Shown: positions 24,813-34,983 of the stretch, one piece after another
Position numbering within the stretch: position 1 is the stretch's first letter
How the letters are laid out: every line of letters starts with the position of its first letter
Source: Cyrtodaria siliqua
Lineage: Eukaryota; Mollusca; Bivalvia; Adapedonta; Hiatellidae
DNA: 64,000 nt
Direction: 5' to 3'
Assembly: GCA_037043455.1 (NCBI GenBank)
Contig: JAWPHD010000292.1
Location: 248,001 to 312,000, forward strand
Translations under genes and position numbers: made by a program
Notes under the pieces: model-generated
Database searches by the model: none
Told to the model about the DNA's origin: nothing
The model's input: only the letters and a program-made list of their open reading frames with translations

Positions 24813-25854
24813 GGGAGCGTAGCTAAAATGTTTAAAGTGTTCACAAGAGACAGAGGGGTGCTGCTGCATGCCTCGCTGTTTGTTTTATTCGTAGATGGTA
24901 ACTGTGGTACATTTTGGGAATATTTCCCAAAATATGAAATACCTATTTTGACAGTGAAATGTTGATGATTTGGTCTGATTTTTTCTGAATTTTCATGTAA
25001 AACTGACAAATAAAACGCGTTTCCCCTCTCCACCCTCGTTTTTGTTGCATTTTTGAAATTTTATTTATTTTTATTTTTGCAGACACAGCTGCGTACAGTA
25101 GCTACACCCCTGGAATCTGTGTACTGTTTATGTAATACACTAGATGAAGAAAGTTTAAAAAATAAAAACAGCCAACCCATTTTCTTCTTAATTGATTGTT
25201 TTTCATCATTTTTAATTGGGTATACTCATAACTAGAGGCGATTTCACACTTCTGCTAATTTGCAGAATTCTTTGAGAATCTGGAATTTATTGTCAGAGAT
25301 AGGCGGTCTATTCTATGGCTAATCCATTGCTTTTGAAGTTGAAAATATTAACGAACCCCTGAGGTGACTGTTATTAAGGCAACATTTATCTCACTATAAG
25401 TTAGCTAATTTGAAATGTTTACAGTCTCTGGGAAATTACAACCAACAGGAAGTAAGACCATTTCCAACAACTTTGTACTATTCTTGATCATTCTTGTTGA
25501 AAGTGGCCCATACAAAAGCAGATGGATAATTCCACGCTTTATTTACAGTACACAAAGACCATAACTATCAAAATAAATGATTAATTCAATTAAAGAAGTA
25601 AGTTACTTTAAACAGTCACATGTTCCTAGGGTATCATGATTGAACCCTATTTTTTTTTTTAACTGGTGCACTATGTTTTCCTGCATGCACCTTTTAACAA
25701 CAGACCAGGAAAAATCAGTACTAGCAGGAATTTGGACTTAAATAAAGGCCTTTTTAGAGGTTGGCAAATGTTCTACTTTGTCACCAGAAAAGATAGGTCT
25801 TTGAGGAGAAAGTAGAGAAAGTATTCTCATTTCCCTTTATCATTGTGTGAGGTT
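24813..25854. other. AT-rich DNA, nothing recognised
   Basis: No gene was seen. The last 70 bases ('CCCTTTATCATTGTGTGA' and neighbours) belong to a repeat that resumes after the transposon at 25864-27579 and recurs at about 27710. Confidence 0.4.
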
Positions 25855-25863
25855 TCATTGAAG

Positions 25864-27579
25864 GGGGTCCCAAAGGGGGTGTGTGTTCACGTGATCACGT
25901 AAAATAAAAACAAGGATCAGTCGTCTTCACGTGAAAATAGCAGAACTTTCACATTTCACGTTAAATGTGGATGAGCAGACGTGAAGCGCTATAGGCTCGA
26001 GCTTCTATAGTACAATGTGTTGGTTGAAACAACAACAAAAAAACAACAAAACAAAACCACACACAATCACACACAAACTTGAGCCGTCAGATGTATTCTG
26101 AGGCTTTCAAATTGACAACAGCATTCTGACATCTCATGTGGTATAAAAGTTATGACAAAAAGAGAACATTTCAGATACCGTATTTTACCTTGTATAATAC
26201 GCACCCGTGTTCTCAGAGGTCAAAACTGGGGTAAAAAAGTTGTTTCCGTGTATAATACGCATCAAAATATTAGTTTTCCTAGATGAACCATTCAATGAAA
26301 ATAAAAGGTTAAAAAAAAAAAAATCACGATCGAGAAAATTAGCGTACAAAAGAAAATATATTTACTTCAATCATTAATTGCTAATCTTCAGGGGAGTACC
26401 TATCTTGTATCATCTCATCAAAGAGTCAATTATAATGCCGCAGATAATTGTCCGTAATCCGATAATTACATCTACTAAAACACAACAATGTCATTGGTTA
26501 CCGTAATCCATTACACCGATTATACTAACATTGTGTATTCACGGGAACCAGAGTTTATCATAAGTGAATCAGAAGTGTAACGCGTGATCAGTTACCTGTA
26601 CCCCGTGGCTAAATCTGGTAAAGGTCACACGGCGTGTCAAAGTGCATCCTCAGAAATAGTCGATACTCGCTGCAACCTCAAAGGATTATAAAAATAGAAT
26701 AACCCATTCTACCCATGTTTATAATGTGTCTATACTGCAGCCGAGGTGCGATATTGTTTGTCCCAATTATCAGTCATCAAATGTGTACCGGTAAGCATGT
26801 TTTCACGAGCATTATTGAATAATTGCCATTTCAAAGTAGGGTGATTCTGCCTTTCTACGCCGTCTAAAATATATGTATTGCAAAATAAAGCAAAAACTTC
26901 ATTAATTTTTTATAAAATATTAAATAAAATCCTATAAATATTAGAATAGAATAGAACTGTAAAAATACTACATGTACCCAGTATGTACCAGTCTAAACAG
27001 CTGGAAGTCATGTGATATTACGTCACGCGATATAAACAACAAAATCGAGGGACGATTTTTCACACAATTTATTGAAGTTTTACAACAAACATGCAAACAT
27101 TTATACAAAAAGAATCATCATAATACACTTTATTCATTTATAAATCGAATTAAGTCAATATATTACTTATATGAAGCGAGTAAATTACGAAAAAATTGTG
27201 TATTATCGGTATTCACAATTTTCTGTCTCAATGTCTGTTCGTCGTCAACGTTTTTCTTCCCAGACATCGATTTTCTGCAAGAAAAAAAAAGTTCTTTTTA
27301 TTGTTTCCTTATATTGTACGCACCCCCCTTTCGGAAACCGTAAAAGTGGTAAAAAAACTGAGTTTTATACAAGGTAAAATACGGTACCTGGGAGGAGGAG
27401 GGACACTAAAAATTCACGTTTCACGTCACCATATCACGCGATCACGTTTTACCAAGCCCAAAATCACGGATCACGCTGATATAATTTTCACGCAATCACG
27501 CAAAAATATTGTTTGTTTAACGTGTCACGTTTTTAAAAACACCCCGATCACGTTTTCACACAAAACCCCTTTGGGACCC
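25864..27579. mobile_element. DNA transposon with 'GGGTCCCAAAGGG' ends, non-autonomous, host of a nested element
   Basis: The left end 'GGGTCCCAAAGGGGG' and right end 'CCCCTTTGGGACCC' are inverted repeats, flanked by the 9-bp direct repeat 'TCATTGAAG' (25855-25863 and 27580-27588). Subterminal regions are rich in 'CACGTGATCACG'-type motifs on both sides. The target duplication of 8-9 bp would fit a hAT-type element. It contains another transposon at 26178-27384, and no transposase gene is visible in what remains. Confidence 0.7.
26178..27384. mobile_element. nested TA-flanked element (Tc1/mariner-type ends)
   Basis: The ends 'CCGTATTTTACCTTGTATAA' and their near-perfect inverse 'TATACAAGGTAAAATACGG' bound 1,207 bp, flanked on each side by TA. 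Subterminal 'ATACGCACCC' also recurs at both ends. Short frames inside (60-130 codons) show no recognisable transposase, so it is a deletion derivative or MITE. The superfamily is inferred from the TA target site. Confidence 0.7.
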
Positions 27580-28962
27580 TCATTGAAGTCTCATTAGTAG
27601 TTTTTGAGTAAAGCTATGTACATAAATTTTAAGTATAAAATTCCAAAGGGCAATATTTTGAATTAAAATAGAGTTATAGTTTTGTGCTCTACACTTCCTC
27701 TAATTGCCCTTTATCATTGTGTGAAGTTTCATTAAAGTCCCATGAGTGGTTTTTGAGTATTGCTAAAGAAAAGAAATGTAAGTATAAAATTACAAAGGGC
27801 AATAACTCTAATTTGAATGAAGAAAGAGTTATGGTTCTTGTTCTCTGCCCTTCCTCTTACTGATTAGCTGATTCTTTCCACCATCCAAACTTTTTTTTAA
27901 ATGCCACAGAAACATTAAAAAGAAACACATTTAATATATATGCAGACTGTTCCTTTTCCCCAAAGATTGAGGAATATAAAACTATAAAAACATACATGGA
28001 CCAGGCTTCATACCCACTCAATCCTAGGAATAAGCCCCTTTATAGGTGAAGCACACCCATTGCAATACAGGAAGTGTCGGCCTGGGGTAGTCGCATAATG
28101 GCGTCAATAAATAATTCTCATTTCTTTTTGTAAAAAAAGGCATTTTCACTAATTTAAAGTGCTATTTTTGGTTTATATCACATTGTTGATCTATTTGTTA
28201 CATTTTTCAAGCATTGCCATGTTAAAATTGTGAGTTTTGAATTTATTTTGCTTATATGGAAATGAGTGTATGAATACAATATTATGGCATCTCAGTGTTT
28301 ATGTTTTTAAAGGGACCATTCATTCATGAGACAAGTTCTTTCTTAGAAGATACATGACCCCCATTTTTCTGTGTATTTTTTGGCAGCAAATACGTCATTT
28401 GTGATGAGAATGTAAGTTATTCATTTTTAAATTGGGCCCAGATATGAATGACAACATGGCATTTAAATTTTAATTCACACACAACTCAATGCAACAATCA
28501 ATGGGTGTGTTACACCTGAAATGGCTCAATCTGAGCTGATGTTTATCTGCAGGGAAAATTAGCCAGTACAGTTATAAAGTCATAAATAACACAAGCCACA
28601 GTGACCACATGCGGTTTCATGTGTGGTTATATTGAACTTTATTGCACCTTCCACAAAATCCTAGGAATTTCATTGGATTAGATCGGTCACATGGTGACCC
28701 TCTATTATTCTATAGTGGGTCAGTAGATTTCATAGAAGGTCACTAAAACAATATGGACTATAATTCCGATTCAAAATTTAAATCATTTGCAAATAATTCT
28801 TTAAATCGTTAGTAACAAACATAATAAGTATATATAATAATCGGTCGTGACGTCAACGTCATCACGTCAAATTGCCCGAACGTTTCAATGACGCTGACGC
28901 TCCATTAAAATGGGTTAAATACCGGCGTTCGCCTTAAAAAAGGTGCTCAATGCAATAAATCA
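27580..28962. other. repeat remnant, then AT-rich DNA
   Basis: The first ~270 bp hold two diverged copies of a unit with 'CCCTTTATCATTGTGTGAAG' and 'CAAAGGGCAATAACTC', continuing the repeat interrupted by the transposon at 25864. Beyond about 27870 nothing was recognised. Confidence 0.45.
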
Positions 28963-29105
28963 GTTATTGGGTTTGTTACTGACGCCCTACAGAAATATGT
29001 GGGGTCAGTCAGATATATAAAGGGGGACTCGGCTATCGCCTCGCCCACTAAAAAATTTACTGACCCTACATATTTCTGTAGGGCATCAGTAACAAACCCA
29101 ATAAC
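28963..29105. mobile_element. foldback element, 143 bp
   Basis: The arms begin 'GTTATTGGGTTTGTTACTGA' and end with the inverse, pairing over about 47 bp with a 1-2 base difference around a ~46-base loop. The open frame across it is simply the palindrome. It is either a MITE or an isolated foldback. Confidence 0.8.
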
Positions 29106-29511
29106 TAATAGTATCTGTTTCATCAAAACAAAAGAAAATGTGCTTAACTGGATAAATACACATTGTGTATAAATATCAACAAGTATTAAAAAGAAAATAT
29201 GCGTTGTGTTTGATCGCACTTGTACAAAATATGAAGTGCTTATATTTGAAAGGTTTATTATTTATCATGACTGAATACTGATGTAGCTATTCTTTCTGAT
29301 TGTAGTACATTCATGTTCTACTTTCCCTGTGGATTTAAATTGTGAAAATAGATGATTACTTAACATTCTTATAATGTATAGAAAAATACTTATGCTTTCA
29401 GACTAAATGTTTTATATTTCATTTCATATTGCTGTGGTGATTTTAAGATCAATTTAAGATTTGGACTGAGCATCATATAACTTTTGCTACCGAGTCTAAT
29501 AAATTCAATAA
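29106..29511. other. AT-rich DNA, nothing recognised
   Basis: Nothing recognised. Confidence 0.4.
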
Positions 29512-30215
29512 TGAATGAGAACGACTACGAATAAGTAGTGTTATAGCTTGCTTGTTTATTGACACTGACACTAGTGTTCATCTAGTGCTGTGTGGTAGCT
29601 GTAAAAAGTCGACTACGAATCAGTAGTGTTATTGCCATACGAATCAGTTTGTGTTATTGCTTGCTTGTTTATTGACACTGACTCTCAGGTGTTCATCTAG
29701 TGCTGTGTGGCGGCTGTAAAAAGTCAACTATGAATCAGAAGTGTTATTGCTTGCTTGTTTATTGACACTGACTCTCAGGTGTTCATCTAGTGCTGTGTGG
29801 CGGCTGTAAAAAGTCAACTACGAATCAGTAGTGTTATTGCTTGCTTGTTTATTGACACTGACACTAGTGTTCATCTAGTGCTGTGTGGCAGCTGTAAAAC
29901 GTCGACTACGAATCAGTAGTGTTATTGCTTGCTTGTTTATTGACACTGACTCTCAGGTGTTCATCTAGTGCTGTGTGGCGGCTGTAAAAAGTCAACTACG
30001 AATCAGTAGTGTTATTGCTTGCTTGTTTATTGACACTGACCCTAGTGTTCATCTAGTGCTGTGTGGCAGCTGTAAAACGTCGACTACGAATCAGTAGTGT
30101 TATTGCTTGCTTGTTTATTGACACTGACACTCAGGTGTTCATCTAGTGCTGTGTGGCGGCTTTAAAAAGTCGACTACGAATCAGTAGTGTTATTGTCATA
30201 CGAATCAGTAGTGTG
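29512..30215. repeat. ~90-bp tandem repeat, 7 copies of two subtypes
   Basis: Units carry 'GACTACGAATCAGTAGTG', 'TTATTGCTTGCTTGTTTATT', 'CATCTAGTGCTGTGTGGC' and 'GCTGTAAAAAGTC'. Two subtypes differ at the centre: 'ACACTAGTGTTC' (89 bp) and 'CTCTCAGGTGTTC' (90 bp), in the order A B B A B A B. An extra 'CATACGAATCAG' insertion marks both the first spacer and the right end. Confidence 0.95.
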
Positions 30216-31004
30216 GCTTTAAAGTAGAATATATATACGGCTTAATTCGGTCCTAGGGGCATGAGATGTGTTGCACCTTATATTAATTCAATAAAACCGC
30301 TACTTTTCTCTCTTGTTTGTGTTCAATGCGCTTATCAATTTTTTTTATAAAGGCCCTTCTACAGATGAATTTCGAAAAAATTGACTTCAAATATTAGTTA
30401 ACAACTACCTATACCTATAAAGAGTCTATCTAAACAGTCTGTCATGTGGTATAAATGGTGTTAAATATGGCACAAGAAATAAAGGATCTTACATGCGTAT
30501 GTGCCAGTTTAATATTGAATTTATTAGACAAGATGAATAAAACCATATGATGTGAGGTTATGCAGCAAGGGATGATGTGAGATTCTATTTATTGCATAAC
30601 TACATAAAAATGGCACATAATGCACATTTATTACTGTACTGCTGCCAATGTACACTGTTGTCATATTCTGTGTGTTGCTTCGTTATTCTTTATACCACAC
30701 CGACCAATCAGAAATGCCTCACCAATTTCCATATAATGATATATCGAGGGTTCGGTGCAGAACTATTGTATCTCCTTCTGTTACAATAGTATTGCACTGA
30801 CCCCTCGATATTTACCGGTTACAAAAATTAATGAGGCTTATATTCAGATTACTCACCGTGCTGAATTGAAAAGACTGAGCAATGATTAGACCTTCATTTG
30901 CCTATTTATTTCACCAGTATATTATGATACATATGTCATTATAAGCTTTCTTACACTTCCATTATTATCACCGCATGTTATGTGATAAAGAAAAGTGTTC
31001 ACAT
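30216..31004. other. AT-rich DNA with one foldback
   Basis: No gene was seen. It contains the hairpin at 30741-30811. Confidence 0.4.
30741..30811. repeat. foldback with ~30-bp arms
   Basis: 'ATATCGAGGGTTCGGTGCAG' pairs with its diverged inverse ending 'CCCCTCGATAT'. There are a few mismatches and an ~11-base loop. Confidence 0.75.
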
Positions 31005-31134
31005 GAATTGAATTGAATTGGATTTTATAGACGCACTAACAGCTATGGTCACATGGCGACTTTCCAACTTCCATTGGTGGAGGAAGACCCCAGGTGCCCC
31101 TCCGAGCAATTTTCGTGCACGGGCGGGCACCAGG
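31005..31134 (-). mobile_element. MetaSINE-like SINE fragment (minus strand)
   Basis: The inverse of the SINE at 835 and 18356. It starts with the pentanucleotide tail as 'GAATTGAATTGAATTGG', includes 'ATGGCGACTTTCCAACTTCC' and 'AGGTGCCCCTCCG', and stops at 'GGGCGGGCACC', so the 5' part is missing. Confidence 0.8.
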
Positions 31135-31144
31135 GTGGAAGAAG

Positions 31145-31290
31145 GTTTCAACTTTCTTTAGTTTTTTTTGTCTAATTTATGTATTAGTTGCCATCTTGGA
31201 TGTCAAATACAACAGAAAGGGTGTCATCAAAAGATTCAACAGTAAGGACACCCAAGGATAAACAAGAAAGGACACCACAGCCTACCAGAG
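31145..31290 (+). repeat. dispersed repeat R3, copy 1
   Basis: 'GGTTTCAACTTTCTTTAG' through 'GGACACCCAAGGATAAACAA' recurs nearly identically at 33970-34110, 2.8 kb away. A 62-codon frame here (31188-31376) is probably not a gene because the frame is not preserved in the other copy. Confidence 0.75.
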
Positions 31291-32130
31291 CACCCTATCG
31301 GGCAGCCTACAAGAGCTGGATCAGTCTTATCATGCAGGGTAGCCTACCAGAGTATGCTACTCAGTGCCCCAGATAAGCAGCGTATCTGCGTATTCCACTC
31401 AATTAAAATTGCCAAATACCCAATAAATTTCCCTGACATGCGTACCAGATATGCAAGCAATTTCCTTTTCACTCAAACATTTTAATTTTCGAGCGTATCG
31501 ACAGTCAAAGTGTTCAAATGATTGATGGATTGATGTTTTCGTGCCTATTCCATTATTTACAAAAAGCAGAGTTTACTTCCGGTGTTTAGCTTGACTGGGA
31601 CGTTACATTATTATCGATAAAGTGGAGCAGTAAAAGAGAACGCTATATAGTTGAATATGTACCCTATACCAGTCTATACTATTGTGTAGTGGTCTGGGCG
31701 CAGTCTTGTTTACTTTTGAAAGCGTTTGCGTTGTGCACACGATTAAAATGTCGAAACGGGGACGTAAACCGACAAGCGAGTTAATAATGATTAATCACTT
31801 AAAATCACTGCCATGAATAACAAGTCAATAAAGCTCACATAAAGACGGGTAAGTTACCTGGCTTGTTTTCAATTGATCCCCAAATCACCCTATTATTTTT
31901 GAAAATTTGATATTCACTCAATTAATTTTAATTTCATGAGTGAAATACCCAATAGGTCAAAACGTTATCTGGGGCACTGGCTACTGAATAGACTACCAGA
32001 GTACCCTACTGAGTAGCCTACAAGAGCTGGATGAGTATTAATCATACAGGGTAGCCTACCAGAGTACCATACCGGGTAGCCTACCAGAGTACCTTACCTC
32101 TATAGGGTACCCTCCAAAGTATGCTCCCTC
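31280..32130. repeat. 'GTAGCCTACCAGAGTA' short repeat, split by a transposon
   Basis: Irregular units with 'AGCCTACCAGAGTA' or 'AGCCTACAAGAGCTGGAT' occur at 31282-31361 and resume at 31980-32110. The break is the hAT-like element at 31362-31979, which interrupts the array. Confidence 0.7.
31362..31979 (+). mobile_element. hAT-like deletion derivative, 618 bp
   Basis: Perfect 15-bp inverted ends 'CAGTGCCCCAGATAA' and 'TTATCTGGGGCACTG' are flanked by the direct repeat 'GCTACT' (31356-31361 and 31980-31985). CAGTG termini are typical of hAT elements, although the target duplication seen is 6 rather than 8 bp. Inside, at 31748, a 22-codon frame begins 'MSKRGRKPTSELIM', which could be the remnant first exon of a lost transposase; this is inference. 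Confidence 0.75.
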
Positions 32131-32402
32131 TTAACATTCCTATTGCCAAATTACCCTACCATATAAGGGCATGTAGAGATCACAAGTGTTTTAGAATGAA
32201 ATAAACTATTAATATTCATTTGACTGTAAAGCCAAAACCATACACTACCCAGTTATCCTATAAAACAATCTGCTAAACACTGTGGGAAGAGTTACAGACC
32301 CAGTTGTGGATATAAATGCAGAATGAACGCAGAACGAATGCTGAACGAACGGAAAATGAAGGCAGAAAGAATGCAGAATGAATGTTGTATGATCCATATT
32401 TT

Positions 32403-33650
32403 AACAAGAGGCCCAAGAGGGCCTTTAGACGCTCTACTGTGTAAAACAGCTTTTATTGATGATTTATTGCAAAATTGTAACTGGTTTTATTTTCTTGTAT
32501 ATTTCAGTACAAGAGAATGAAATAAGCCATATTTTCAACAACCGAGTTGATCATGAAAAATTGTAATCGATTGATCAGATCAAAACTTAACAGACGCCAA
32601 CCATTGAGATAAAGTTTCAACAAAATCCTTCAGAAGGTTTCAGAGAAGATGTTAACCTTTTCCTATATAACTCTTTTTAAACTTTGGGTCACCATGGCGA
32701 CCATTTTGATTATTCGACGATAACGAAATGCACAAATTTGATAGAGACCAACTAAAGGAACATGTATAGGATATTTCATTAGAATGGAATAAGAGGTTTC
32801 GGAGGAGATGTTGTTTGAAATTTCCTTCAATTTGACCTAGTTTTAGCCATGGCGGCCATCTTGGACAACTGGCGGCTGCAAAAAACACAAATCTAAGGCA
32901 CACTATCCCAAAGATCATTGTGATAAAGCTTCAACAAAATCCTTCAAGAGGTTTCAGAGAAGATGTCATTTTTAGCCTTTTCCTATAAAACTCTTTAATA
33001 AACTTTGGGTCGTCGTGGCAGCCATTTTGATTATTTGACGATAACAGAAAACACAAATTTGATAGAGGCCAACCCAAGGAACATGTAGATGATATTTCAC
33101 TGGAATGGATTAAGTGGTTTCGGAGATGTCGTTTGAAATCTCTTTAAATTTGACTTAATTTTAGCCATGGTGGCCATTTTGGATGACGGCCGCGAAAAAC
33201 ACAGATCTGAGGAGGACTATCCCAATGATCATTGTGATTAAGTTCCATCAAAATCCTTCAAGCGGTTTCAAAGTAGATGTCATTTTTAGCCTTTTCCTTT
33301 ATAACTCTATGTAAACTTTGGGTTGACGTCAGGTGGCCATTTTGATTATTCGACAACAACGAAAAACACAAAATTGATAGAGTCCAACCCAAGGAATATG
33401 TATATGATATTTCACTAGAATGGAACAAGTGGTTTCAGAGGAGATGTTGTTTGAAATTTCCCTAAATTTGACCTAATTTTAGCCATGGCAGCCATCTTGG
33501 ATGACTGGCTGCCATGAAAAACATAAATCTGAGAGGGGGCCTCCTAAGTAACATTGTGATAAAGTTTTATCAAAATCCTTCAAGCCGTTTCAGAGAAGAT
33601 GTCGATTTTATAAAATTGTTAACAGATAGACGGACGTTGAACAAAAAGTG
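32403..33650 (+). mobile_element. Helentron/pearl-like element, degraded 3' end
   Basis: It starts 'AACAAGAGGCCCAAGAGGGC'. It then has about four units of roughly 300 bp with 'TTTCAGAGAAGATGT', 'CTTTGGGT', 'GCCATTTTGATTATTCGAC' and 'TTTTAGCCATGGCGGCCAT', and closes with 'GTTAACAGATAGACGGACG'. The terminal hairpin is missing. No gene was seen; the open frames follow the repeats. Confidence 0.6.
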
Positions 33651-33969
33651 GTCGCATAAGCTCGCACTAAAAATGCATTTGCATTCGTTTCGTTCGTTTT
33701 GTTCATTGCGTTCGTTTTCAGCATTTATCGTTTTCAAAACTGAACGATGAAAGCAATTTTTAAAACGCTAAATGCTGGAAACGAACGAAATGAACGCATA
33801 GGCATTTCGCTATTTTGGATAATGTCTAGTATTTTCCTTTCGAGTTGATATTTAAAATCTTGATTTAAATGAAGAGCGTTTTTCAGTATTTTACTATAAA
33901 GAATTACGCTGTGTAAATGGTGATTTAGAACTGCTGATTTTTTATAAGAATTGGAGAAGTTGCTTCTCA

Positions 33970-34110
33970 GAAGGTTTCAACTTCTTTAGTTTTTTTGTCT
34001 AATTTATGTATTAGTTGCCATCTTGGATGTCAAATACAACAGAAAGGGTGTCATCAAAAGATTAAACAGAAAGGACACCCAAGGATAAACAAGAAAGGGC
34101 ACCATGGCAG
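33970..34110 (+). repeat. dispersed repeat R3, copy 2
   Basis: Near-identical to 31145-31290. It ends after 'CAAGAAAGGGCACCA', where the first copy continues into its 'GCCTACCAGAG' repeat. Confidence 0.75.
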
Positions 34111-34265
34111 GAAAGCGCACCTGTGACCAAGGATTCACGTGGCTAGGTCATTCATTCAAATAATTCAAACTGTTTCTTGATAGTTTTGTTTTTGTTTTTT
34201 TACATCTCCACGACTCCATGTAACTCGAACACATTAACTAGCTGTTAAGCAAAAATAAGTATAAA

Positions 34266-34310
34266 ATGGTATTATATGGTATTATGTGGTATTATGTGGT
34301 ATTATGTGAT
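34266..34310. repeat. 10-bp tandem repeat (TGGTATTATG)n
   Basis: Four to five copies of 'TGGTATTATG' or 'TGGTATTATA'. Confidence 0.85.
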
Positions 34311-34394
34311 GACTACCATTATGGGTATGTTGTGACAGATGGGAAATATTACTGCAATAAATCTCCAAGCCAGATAAATCCAGCTTAATATTAT

Positions 34395-34506
34395 AGGTTA
34401 TTGAATTTGTATGGCTAAATATTACTTGGAACGAGTTGTTTTGGCAAAGGACGACGAGCTTGCAACGAGTTCCAAGTAATATTTAGCCATACAAATTCAA
34501 TAACCT
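34395..34506. mobile_element. foldback element, 112 bp
   Basis: 'AGGTTATTGAATTTGTATGG' and its inverse form arms of about 40 bp, continuing through 'CTAAATATTACTTGGAAC' to a short central loop. No coding sequence. Confidence 0.8.
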
Positions 34507-34983
34507 TTTTATTGTATACTTTCATATTGTTTTCGATCTATGTTAATTGTATGACCATTACTTTTCGTTGTATTTGTGTTATTTTTATAGCGTCTGATGG
34601 AATTCCTATCTAGTCATTCAGTTTCATTTTGTGAGGATGATTATTTTGCGCGAAAACGACGTCGACATCGGATGACATCATTAAAAACATCAAACGATTT
34701 TCTAAAGTTTGTTTACCATTCATAATGTTAAAAACAGTGGGTGAGTGACCATTTCAATTATTTTATCAAGTTCTGCCATAAAGGTTGAAAAAAAAATATT
34801 TTTTTGTTGACACTATAGGAAGGATTCCGTTATTTTTATTTGAAAGTAGTTCCTAATTTCTATTTCGCGGCTCTTAGCAAGTACGAGAAAACGTTCTGGT
34901 GCAATATCAATGTGTGCAATATCGTAGAATATTGCACACTTAGCTCAATGCAAACTAAATGGGACAATATGAAAGTATACAAT

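Noticed and set aside
26972..27597. Three overlapping frames of 68-133 codons as a transposase remnant
   Set aside because: No DDE or DNA-binding motif could be seen, and two of the frames run across the end of the TA-flanked element into flanking sequence or the outer element.
31188..31376. 62-codon frame with a Ser/Thr/Lys-rich product
   Set aside because: It is built from a dispersed repeat (second copy at 33970) plus the start of a hAT-like element; the frame is not shared by the other copy.
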